Below are positions 54,520-61,851 of a DNA stretch of 64,000 nucleotides, piece after piece. Source of the DNA: Blastomonas aquatica (GTDB taxonomy: Bacteria > Pseudomonadota > Alphaproteobacteria > Sphingomonadales > Sphingomonadaceae). Made by a program: the position numbers and the translations under genes. The notes under the pieces are model-generated. The model saw only the letters and a list, made by a program, of their open reading frames with translations. It did not search any database and had not been told where the DNA came from. How positions within the stretch are numbered: the stretch's first letter is position 1; every line of letters begins with the position of its first letter. The stretch spans positions 372,001-436,000 of the forward strand of contig NZ_BMGD01000003.1 in assembly GCF_014639875.1 (NCBI RefSeq). Reading direction: 5' to 3'.

Positions 54520-56085
54520 TCACAGCAACCATTCAATCGGCAGCATCTGCCAGAACACCACCTGCGCACGCCGCAGGAGCGTGGTCCCGGGATCATGGGT
54601 GTGAATGACTGTCCCCTCGGGGCGGACATCAAGCCATTGCATCGCGCCATCGGGTGCGAGTTGCACCCGATAGGCGCGATGTTCTAGCGGCTCGCTGAAC
54701 AGATGCTGCAGCCGCTGTGCCAGCGACGGGCTTTCCATCAGAAAGCCGAGCTCGGTGTTGAGGTGCATTGATCGCGGATCGAAGTTGAACGAACCGACAA
54801 ACAGCCGCCTGCCATCGATGGTGAAGGTCTTGGCGTGCAGCGATGACCGGCTGGAGCGCGGCAGACTGCCCAGCACGCCACTTCTTGCCGAGGGGTGCCG
54901 CGGGGCATCGCCCTTCATTTCCCACAGCCGAACGCCTGCGTGCAGCAACTGCCGCCGGTAACGGGCATAGCCTGCGTGCACTACCGCGACGTCGGTGGTC
55001 GACAGCGCGTTGGTCAGCACATCGACCGAGACCCCTCGCGCGGTGATCTTCTCGAACATTCTGGCCCCCGTCTTCGACGGGACGAAATAGGCCGAGACCA
55101 GCCCCAGTTGCTTCCGGGCCTTGCGCATGATCGCGCCGATCTCTTCGACAGGCTCAGGCGCGCGGGGTTCATGGCCCAGGGCCTTGGCCGGATCGTCGCT
55201 CATCATCGTTACTGGAGCCCATTCGTATTCGATCTCGTCATGGGTCAGCGGATCGGCATAGGATTGCGTATCGACCGCGGTTGCATAGGCCTTGGCCAGC
55301 TCGCTGGTGTTGCCCAGTTTCTGTGTCTTGCGGGCAAGGTCCTCCAATGCACCGGGCTTGGCTGGCGGCAGGATCAATGGCGCTGGATACGAGGAGGCGC
55401 TGGTCCAGTAGCGCGCGAAATCGGTGGCCATTTCGGGCACGATCGCACCGATCGCCAGCACATCGAGATCGGCGAATTCGGGCTGATCGCCTGGGCCGAA
55501 ATACTCATCGCCGATGTTGCGCCCCCCGATGATGGTCATCTGGTTGTCGGCGGTAAGGCTTTTGTTGTGCATCCGCCGGTTGAGGCGGAAGCAATCGAGC
55601 AGATAGCCGACGACCTTGGGTGTGCGGATGACGAAAGGGTTGAACAGCCGGACCTCGATATCGGGATGGCTGTCCAGCGCGGTCAGTTCGTCATCCAGCT
55701 TGGCGATGCCGTTGTCGTCGAGCAGCAGCCGGACCTTGACACCTCGGTCTGCCGCTTCGCGCAGTTCTTCGAGCAGCACCAGGCCCGCGACATCCTCGCG
55801 CCAGATATAATATTGCACGTCGAGGCAGACGTCTGCGGCACGGATCAGCTTGACCCGCGCAGCATAAGCTTCGCGCGAATCGACCAGCGGCAGGATACCC
55901 GAAAGGCCGGGGTGCGCCGCCTCAAGCCCTGCAATCGCGCGGCCGATCCGGCTGTTCGGGGTATCCTGAGGCGGGGGCAAGGGTGGCTCGGGCGGCAGGG
56001 CGGGCAACCGGTAGACCAGCCTCAGCGTGACCCACAATGCGGACAGCACCGCGAGCACGAGCGCGGTCACGGTAAAGCCGTTCAT
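54520..56085 (-). CDS. Phospholipase D family protein (cardiolipin synthase-like)
   Basis: A 521-aa protein with an N-terminal membrane helix (VTALVLAVLSALWVTLRLVY) and two HKD motifs, HNKSLTADNQMTIIGGRN and LHAKTFTIDGRRLFVGS. It would transfer or hydrolyse phosphatidyl groups at the membrane. The start at 56085 overlaps the stop of the endonuclease-like gene (ATGA), so the two are coupled. The longer frame upstream runs through that gene and is rejected. Cardiolipin synthesis is possible but not proven. Confidence 0.9.
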   Translation of the reverse strand: MNGFTVTALVLAVLSALWVTLRLVYRLPALPPEPPLPPPQDTPNSRIGRAIAGLEAAHPGLSGILPLVDSREAYAARVKLIRAADVCLDVQYYIWREDVAGLVLLEELREAADRGVKVRLLLDDNGIAKLDDELTALDSHPDIEVRLFNPFVIRTPKVVGYLLDCFRLNRRMHNKSLTADNQMTIIGGRNIGDEYFGPGDQPEFADLDVLAIGAIVPEMATDFARYWTSASSYPAPLILPPAKPGALEDLARKTQKLGNTSELAKAYATAVDTQSYADPLTHDEIEYEWAPVTMMSDDPAKALGHEPRAPEPVEEIGAIMRKARKQLGLVSAYFVPSKTGARMFEKITARGVSVDVLTNALSTTDVAVVHAGYARYRRQLLHAGVRLWEMKGDAPRHPSARSGVLGSLPRSSRSSLHAKTFTIDGRRLFVGSFNFDPRSMHLNTELGFLMESPSLAQRLQHLFSEPLEHRAYRVQLAPDGAMQWLDVRPEGTVIHTHDPGTTLLRRAQVVFWQMLPIEWLL

Positions 56086-56819
56086 GCGTCGCCGGGCTCG
56101 CGTGGTGCGGGCAGTTTGAGCCGCGCCCAGACCGGCAGGTGATCGGACGCAAGCGCTGCCAGTCGGCTGCTGTGCACGGCGGCATCTTCCACCGCCAGAT
56201 CGGCCGAGACGAACATCCGGTCGAGATGCGCCACCGGCCAGCGCGCAGGGAAGCTGGGGCCGGGGCGGATATGCTCGAAATGCCGCACCAGGTGCAGCAG
56301 CCCTGAAGGTTCGCGGCGCCACTCGTTGAAGTCGCCGGTGATCAGGGTCGGTCGGTCTTCGTCCTGTCCATGAGCATGGCTGACAAGCGCCTTGAGCTGG
56401 CGCGGCCGCCACAGCCCGGACAGATCGAGATGCGCACCTATGACGCGCAAGGGATGGCCATCGATCGCAAGATCGGCGAGCACCGCGCCGCGTGGCTCGA
56501 GCATCGGCAGCTTGAGCCGCTCGCCGCGTACGATGTCGACCCGTGGAGAGACCAGGATCGCGTTGCCGTGCCAACCGATGCCGTTGCGCGCGGTCGAAAC
56601 CGGTACCACCTGCCAGCCCGCCTCTGCCACCAATGCAGCGGGAAGCGCGCTATGACGCTCCCCCAGGCGTCGGTCGGCTTCCTGCAGCACCGCGATATCC
56701 GCGCCGGTCTCGGCCAGCACGCGCATGATCCGCTCGGGATTGTGCCTGCGGTCGGCACCGATCGCCTTGCGGATGTTGTAGCTCACGACACCAAAGGTTT
56801 CGGGGCTTGCGGCGATCAT
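56082..56819 (-). CDS. Endonuclease/exonuclease/phosphatase family protein
   Basis: A 245-aa protein of the DNase I-like fold. Motifs: GVVSYNIRKA (Asn), AVLQEAD (catalytic Glu), HLDLSG, LITGDFNEW (Asp, Asn) and LASDHLPVWA (Asp, His). No signal peptide. It is coupled to the phospholipase D gene; such pairs suggest a phosphodiesterase role in lipid or nucleic acid turnover. Substrate unknown. Confidence 0.9.
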   Translation of the reverse strand: MIAASPETFGVVSYNIRKAIGADRRHNPERIMRVLAETGADIAVLQEADRRLGERHSALPAALVAEAGWQVVPVSTARNGIGWHGNAILVSPRVDIVRGERLKLPMLEPRGAVLADLAIDGHPLRVIGAHLDLSGLWRPRQLKALVSHAHGQDEDRPTLITGDFNEWRREPSGLLHLVRHFEHIRPGPSFPARWPVAHLDRMFVSADLAVEDAAVHSSRLAALASDHLPVWARLKLPAPREPGDA

Positions 56820-56946
56820 CGGATTGCGGGCCTTGTTGTGAAGCGGAGGTGGTTGATGGGGGAACGCGGCTGGCTCCCTGAAAGTCCTACGATGGCGATA
56901 GGCGATTGTTGCGTGTACCGCCAGTCGCGCAAGAGCCCGCAGGGGG

Positions 56947-57333
56947 TTACGCAGCCGGCGGCGGAACCAGCCCCATCGCCTGCAGCAGCGCAGCCTGAAC
57001 CAGCATGGTCACCAGCCAGTAGCCCGCAGCACTGGCGGTCGCGCGGACCCCGGCGCCACGAACGCCCAGGGTCACCACCAGCACCGGAAGCACGAAGCCA
57101 ACCCAGATGATGAACGCACTGCCCATCGCCATCGTCCAGGCAGAGGCCTGATCGGGCGCGAGGATGACGGCGCCTGCCAGGATTGCTGTCAACCAGAACT
57201 CTGCGATGAGCGAGGCAAGCGCCACTCCCGCCGAAACTTTGTGCCCCGCTGCCCGCGCCCAGCCATAGCCGATCGCCAGCCCGGCAAAGGTCGCGGCGAG
57301 GATCGGGACGATGTTGAGCCAGATATAGATCAT
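56947..57333 (-). CDS. Four-helix membrane protein, DUF1761-like
   Basis: A 128-aa hydrophobic protein with four helices (NIVPILAATFAGLAIGYGW, LASLIAEFWLTAILAGAV, FIIWVGFVLPVLVVTLGV, GYWLVTMLVQAALLQAMG). The start at 57333 has AAAGGAC seven bases upstream; the longer frame is not supported. It resembles DUF1761 proteins, but I am not sure. Alone, reverse strand. Confidence 0.72.
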   Translation of the reverse strand: MIYIWLNIVPILAATFAGLAIGYGWARAAGHKVSAGVALASLIAEFWLTAILAGAVILAPDQASAWTMAMGSAFIIWVGFVLPVLVVTLGVRGAGVRATASAAGYWLVTMLVQAALLQAMGLVPPPAA

Positions 57334-57540
57334 GCACGTGTCCTTTGCTGGAGCGGACCATGCACGAGTTCGCTTGCGATGACGAGAGCAGGTGGCCGGG
57401 ATGGTCAAGCGCGGGACCGCGGCTCTCCCAACCAAAGCCCGGTTTCTAGGCAAAAACGCCCGCTGTTACTGGCATTGCCGTATTTACATTGGGCCCGTGC
57501 GCATTAGGTTGTTATCCGGGACTGATCCGGGGCAACAGGG

Positions 57541-58047
57541 GTGGCGGCAGTGGCAATCGATTTCAAGGTCAACGGCAGGGATGTCAGCGTCGATGCGGAT
57601 GCTGATACGCCGCTGCTGTGGGCGCTGCGCGAGGACCTCGCGCTGACCGGCACCAAGTTCGGCTGCGGCATTGCGGCATGCGGGGCGTGTTCGGTGCATG
57701 TCGATGGCACGCTCACCCGCTCGTGCAGTGTCGCGATCAGCGACATCGCGGGCAAATCGGTCACCACGATCGAAGGACTCAAGGGCGCCGATGGGGCCAT
57801 GCATCAGGTCCAGCAGGCGTGGATCGATGCGCAGGTTCCGCAGTGCGGCTATTGCCAGTCGGGACAGATCATGGCGGCGGTGGCGCTGATCGAGGCTACC
57901 GGCAGCCCCAGCGAAGCGCAGATCGACGAGGCGATGACCAACATCTGCCGCTGTGGCACCTATCCTCGGATCCGCAAGGCGATCATGGCGGCGACCAGAC
58001 AGGCTGCGACTGGGCAGGCTGCGACAGCGCTGCAGGGAGAGGCATGA
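57541..58047 (+). CDS. Molybdenum hydroxylase small subunit, [2Fe-2S] (IorA-like)
   Basis: A 168-aa iron-sulfur protein. The plant-type cluster is FGCGIAACGACSVHVDG with a fourth Cys in TRSC; the second cluster is in QCGYCQSGQIM and NICRCGTYPRIR. It passes electrons from the large subunit to an acceptor. The start is GTG at 57541 or 57550. The stop overlaps the large-subunit start (ATGA). Lacking a FAD subunit, the enzyme is of isoquinoline 1-oxidoreductase type and probably passes electrons to a cytochrome. Confidence 0.93.
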   Translation: MAAVAIDFKVNGRDVSVDADADTPLLWALREDLALTGTKFGCGIAACGACSVHVDGTLTRSCSVAISDIAGKSVTTIEGLKGADGAMHQVQQAWIDAQVPQCGYCQSGQIMAAVALIEATGSPSEAQIDEAMTNICRCGTYPRIRKAIMAATRQAATGQAATALQGEA

Positions 58048-60311
58048 TGGCAGACAATCCCACCCCGCATCTCGATGCTGCCGAAATTGCCACAACACCG
58101 CCCAAGAAGAAGGGCGTCGTGCGCCGGGCGTTCCTGTTCGGCAGCGCATTGCTGGTCGGCGGGGCTGCTTTCGGCGTGTACTGGGGCGACAGTTCGGCCA
58201 AGGCGCGCGCGCGCGCGCTGACCGAGACTGGCAATGACCATAATTTCCTCAGCTGGATGAAAATCGCCGAGGATGACACCGTCACGGTGTATTCGCCGCA
58301 CATCGATTTCGGTCAGGGCACGCATACCGCCTTGGGGCAGATGCTCGCCGACGAACTCGATGCCGACTGGAGCAAGGTCAAGGTCGAGCAGGCCCCCGCC
58401 GACAGCGCATTTGCCAACACTCCGCTCGGCCAGGGGTTTCTGGCTGAAATGTCGGGTGCGCCGGGGGTGATCAATGCGCTGCCACCGGCGTTGATTTCGA
58501 TGATCGCACGCGCGATGCCGCTGCAGATCACCGGCGGGTCGTCCGCAGTGCGGTTCACTGGCCAGGTCGGCATGCGCGCGGTCGGCGCGGCGGTGCGGCT
58601 GGCGCTGATCGAGGAAGCCGCCGACCGGTTGGGGGTCCCGGTCTCTGAACTTGCGACCGCAGACAGCAAGGTGATCCATGCCAAATCGGGCAAGACGTTG
58701 CGCTATGGCGAGCTTGCCGCAGGCGCGGCCGAACGCTCGCTGACCAGCGATCCGGTGCTCAAGACCGCCAAGGATTTCAAGCTGATTGGCAAGCCGGTTC
58801 CGCGGATCGACATTCCAACCAAGGTCGATGGCAGCGCGATCTACGGCATCGATTTCACGCTGCCCGATATGCGCGTTGCGACTATTGCGGCGGCACCCAT
58901 TCGGGGTGGCAAGCTGCTCTCGGTCGACGAGACGCCCGCTTTGGCGGTCACAGGTGTCGAAAAGGTGATAAGGCTCGATGACGCGGTGGTCGTTGTCGCC
59001 AAGCGCTACTGGCAGGCGCAGAAGGGCCTCAGGGCACTGAGCCCGCAATTCTCCGATGGCGGCCACGGTGGCGTATCGAGCGCATCGATCCACGCCGCGC
59101 AGGAGGCTCTGCGCAAGGCGGGCAAGCCTGACAACAAGGGCGGTGATGGCGATGTCGATGCTGCATTCGGCGTCGCGGGGGCCAGGACGGTCAGCGCCGA
59201 TTATCGCGTGCCGTTCTTGCACCATGCGATGATGGAGCCCTTCGCGCTGACCGGCCACTTCACGGAAGGCAAACTGACGTTGTGGGGTGGCCTGCAGGAC
59301 CCGCTATCGACGCGCGCGCGCGCGGCCAAGGCCGCCGGTATCGATGTTGATGACGTCGTCTTCAACCCGATGATCATGGGCGGCGGCTTCGGACGCCGGT
59401 TCCCCGACATGACCGAGATCATCGATCAGGTGGCGTTGCTCGCCAAGCAACTGCCCTATCCGGTGAAGCTGGTATGGAGCCGCGAGGAGGATGTGCGCCA
59501 TGGCACCTATCGCCCGCAATCCTCGGCGCAGCTCAAGGCGACCCTGGGCGAAGATGGCAGGATCGCCGCGTGGCGAACCGACTATGTGCAAAGCGGCGAT
59601 GCCGAAGGCGAGACCACCTTCGTCTACACCGTCCCAGCCACATCGCGGCGGCATTTCAATTATCAGTCGAACCAGATCGACGGGCCCTGGCGCGCGGTCA
59701 ACTCGACCCAGATCGGTTTTTACAACGAAAGCTTCATCGACGAACTGGCTGAGGCGGCGGGTGAGGACCCGTATCAGTTCCGCCGCAAGCATCTGGCAGC
59801 AGGATCGCGGCACCTCAAGGTGCTCGATACGGTTGCCAAGCGCGCAGGCTGGGGCAGTCCGCTGCCCGACGGTGTGGGGCGCGGGATCGCGATCGTCGAG
59901 AGCTTTGGTACCATCGTTGCCGAGGTGATCGAAGCGACGGTGCGCGAGGATGGCAGCCCCAAGGTGCTCAAGGCCTGGGCGGTGGTCGATTGCGGCACAA
60001 CCGTCAATCCGCTCAACGCCGAGGCGCAGATTGCAGGCGGGCTGATCATGGGGCTATCGTCGGCGATCGGCGAGGAGATCACGCTCGACAAGGGCGCGGT
60101 GGTCCAGAGCAATTTCAATGATTACGCGATCCTCAAGCTGGCCGATGCCCCGCCGGTGATCGATGTGCATTTCATCGAGAGCGGCGCCAAGATCGGCGGC
60201 ATCGGAGAGCCTGGCCTCCCACCAGCTTCGCCGGCGCTGGCCAACGCGCTGTTTGCCGCGACGGGCAAGCGCATTCGTACGCTGCCCCTGCGCACCCAGG
60301 CCAAGGCCTGA
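58044..60311 (+). CDS. Molybdenum hydroxylase large subunit (IorB-like), Tat signal
   Basis: A 755-aa molybdopterin-binding subunit. A twin-arginine signal is visible (VVRRAFLFGSALLVGGAAFG), so the complex is probably moved folded to the periplasm. Cofactor and catalytic motifs: DFGQGTHTALGQML, MGGGFGRRFPDM and the GxGE of GIGEPGLPPASPAL with the catalytic Glu. The start at 58044 overlaps the small subunit; the longer frame is a shadow. Substrate (N-heterocycle or aldehyde) cannot be told. The mobA-like gene follows 13 bases later. Confidence 0.93.
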   Translation: MMADNPTPHLDAAEIATTPPKKKGVVRRAFLFGSALLVGGAAFGVYWGDSSAKARARALTETGNDHNFLSWMKIAEDDTVTVYSPHIDFGQGTHTALGQMLADELDADWSKVKVEQAPADSAFANTPLGQGFLAEMSGAPGVINALPPALISMIARAMPLQITGGSSAVRFTGQVGMRAVGAAVRLALIEEAADRLGVPVSELATADSKVIHAKSGKTLRYGELAAGAAERSLTSDPVLKTAKDFKLIGKPVPRIDIPTKVDGSAIYGIDFTLPDMRVATIAAAPIRGGKLLSVDETPALAVTGVEKVIRLDDAVVVVAKRYWQAQKGLRALSPQFSDGGHGGVSSASIHAAQEALRKAGKPDNKGGDGDVDAAFGVAGARTVSADYRVPFLHHAMMEPFALTGHFTEGKLTLWGGLQDPLSTRARAAKAAGIDVDDVVFNPMIMGGGFGRRFPDMTEIIDQVALLAKQLPYPVKLVWSREEDVRHGTYRPQSSAQLKATLGEDGRIAAWRTDYVQSGDAEGETTFVYTVPATSRRHFNYQSNQIDGPWRAVNSTQIGFYNESFIDELAEAAGEDPYQFRRKHLAAGSRHLKVLDTVAKRAGWGSPLPDGVGRGIAIVESFGTIVAEVIEATVREDGSPKVLKAWAVVDCGTTVNPLNAEAQIAGGLIMGLSSAIGEEITLDKGAVVQSNFNDYAILKLADAPPVIDVHFIESGAKIGGIGEPGLPPASPALANALFAATGKRIRTLPLRTQAKA

Positions 60312-60324
60312 CCAGCAGCCCGCC

Positions 60325-60978
60325 ATGACGCTGGAGGGCTGGGGTGCGCTGGTGCTGGCAGCAGGCGCGGGGACGCGCTTTGGTGGGGGCAAGCTGCTCG
60401 CTGATCTGGATGGTGCGCCGGTGATCCGCCGAACGACGCAGGCGGTGCTCGCGGCGGGCTTTGGCGATGTCATCGTCGCTACCGGCGAACAGCACATCAG
60501 CATCATCGATGCGCTCGATGGGTTGGCTTGCCGGGTTGTCCACACCCCCGGTTGGGAGGAGGGCATGGCCGCATCGATCCGCACCGGCAGCGCGGCGCTG
60601 ATGCCGGGCAGCAAGGGCCTGTTCGTGTTTCTTGGCGATATGCCGCTGGTGCCCGCCGGGTTATGCGGCGAACTGGCGAGGCTCGCCCAAGACAGTGGTT
60701 ATGCGGCGCGTCCGCGCGTTGCGGGGCGGCCGGGTCATCCGGTGTGCTTCGTGGGCGATGCGGTGCGCGATCTGGCGTCGCTCGAAGGCGATGAGGGAGC
60801 CGCGCATATCCTCAAGCGAAGGGCCGATGTCGCCTATCTGAAGACCGACGATATCGGCGCGATACTCGACATCGATTTGCCCGAAGACCTCGCCATCATC
60901 GAACGCGTGTGGAAATCGCGTGCGATTTCGGCCACCAGCGAGAGCGCGATATCGCGCGGGGCCTTGCCGAAGCCCTGA
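60325..60978 (+). CDS. MobA/MocA-like molybdenum cofactor nucleotidyltransferase
   Basis: A 217-aa NTP transferase that adds a nucleotide (CMP or GMP) to molybdopterin for the hydroxylase. LVLAAGAGTRFGGGKLLADL is the nucleotide-binding motif; FLGDMPLV and GRPGHPVCF follow, and DIDLPEDLAI is the usual C-terminal Asp segment. Beyond it, about 20 residues (from AISATSES on) are antisense to xdhC and probably not functional. The coding region overlaps the convergent xdhC by 145 bases. Confidence 0.9.
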   Translation: MTLEGWGALVLAAGAGTRFGGGKLLADLDGAPVIRRTTQAVLAAGFGDVIVATGEQHISIIDALDGLACRVVHTPGWEEGMAASIRTGSAALMPGSKGLFVFLGDMPLVPAGLCGELARLAQDSGYAARPRVAGRPGHPVCFVGDAVRDLASLEGDEGAAHILKRRADVAYLKTDDIGAILDIDLPEDLAIIERVWKSRAISATSESAISRGALPKP

Positions 60979-61838
60979 AGCCCGATCGGCGCATGCAGCC
61001 GGGCAATCTGGGCGTCGCTCACCTGGTGCAGGCGCAGCCGCTCGCGGCGCATCTCCAGCCGCGCGCGCGCGCCGATCGCGCCGACATAGAACGCATCGGA
61101 CTTGAGCGCATATGCCAATGCCTGCTCGTCATCCTCGCGATCGTGCGACATTACGGCCACTGCGGTCCAGCGATCGAGCGCAATTGCGTCGAGCGCATCG
61201 ACCGCTGCGGTGCGGTGGTAGCCGATGCCTCCAAACGGCGCGTGTTCGGGACCGTTGGGGGTGACCAGCACGACGTCGAGGGCCATCTGGGCGGCAAGAC
61301 CCGCGCTCGCTAGGGCCGACGCATCCTCGCCGATCAGCACCAGCCGCAAGGCGGGTTCGAACAGCTTGGAGTAGCGCGTCCCATCCCATGGCACCGATGG
61401 AGCCCGGGAAGACGAAACGGCTTCGCGGGTGCGCCCGTCACTGGTCCAGAGCACCGGGGTGCGTGCGGCAAATCCCTTGAGCAAAATGTCAATCGCGGAG
61501 TCGGACATCGCGAGCGGCTCGACCAGCACCGATATTCCCGAACCGCAGGCCAGTTGGATGTCGATCCACGGGCTGCCCTCGCCATAGCGCAGCAGCCGGG
61601 GCGCGCCGTCTGCCATCGCTTCACGCGCGTGGCGGGCAACATCGGCCTCGATGCAGCCACCCGATAGAAAGCCCCAGAACTGATCCTGCGTGACCAGCAT
61701 CTGAGCGCCGATCTCGCGCGGTGCAGGGCCGGACGTCTCGACCAGGGTTGCGATCGCGCACACATCGGTTCGGAGCCGCTGGTCCAGCAGCGGTTGGCGT
61801 ATATCGTCGATTTCGGCTGCTAGCCGCCAGCTGCTCAT
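60834..61838 (-). CDS. XdhC/CoxI family molybdenum hydroxylase maturation factor
   Basis: A 334-aa protein that helps insert sulfurated cofactor into molybdenum hydroxylases. ATLVETSGPAPREIGAQM, GFLSGGCIEADVA and YVGAIGARARLEMRRERL are family signatures. The normal end is near GKAPRDIALSLVAEIAR; the last 27 residues are antisense to the mobA-like gene. It starts 13 bases after the AceE-like gene and may share its transcript, although its function belongs with the hydroxylase cluster facing it. Confidence 0.9.
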   Translation of the reverse strand: MSSWRLAAEIDDIRQPLLDQRLRTDVCAIATLVETSGPAPREIGAQMLVTQDQFWGFLSGGCIEADVARHAREAMADGAPRLLRYGEGSPWIDIQLACGSGISVLVEPLAMSDSAIDILLKGFAARTPVLWTSDGRTREAVSSSRAPSVPWDGTRYSKLFEPALRLVLIGEDASALASAGLAAQMALDVVLVTPNGPEHAPFGGIGYHRTAAVDALDAIALDRWTAVAVMSHDREDDEQALAYALKSDAFYVGAIGARARLEMRRERLRLHQVSDAQIARLHAPIGLQGFGKAPRDIALSLVAEIARDFHTRSMMARSSGKSMSSIAPISSVFR

Positions 61839-61851
61839 CTGAGGTCAGCCC

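Noticed and set aside
55036-56574. Long phospholipase D frame reaching back to 56574
   Set aside because: The upstream third is antisense-frame reading of the endonuclease-like gene; the membrane helix and start at 56085 fit the family.
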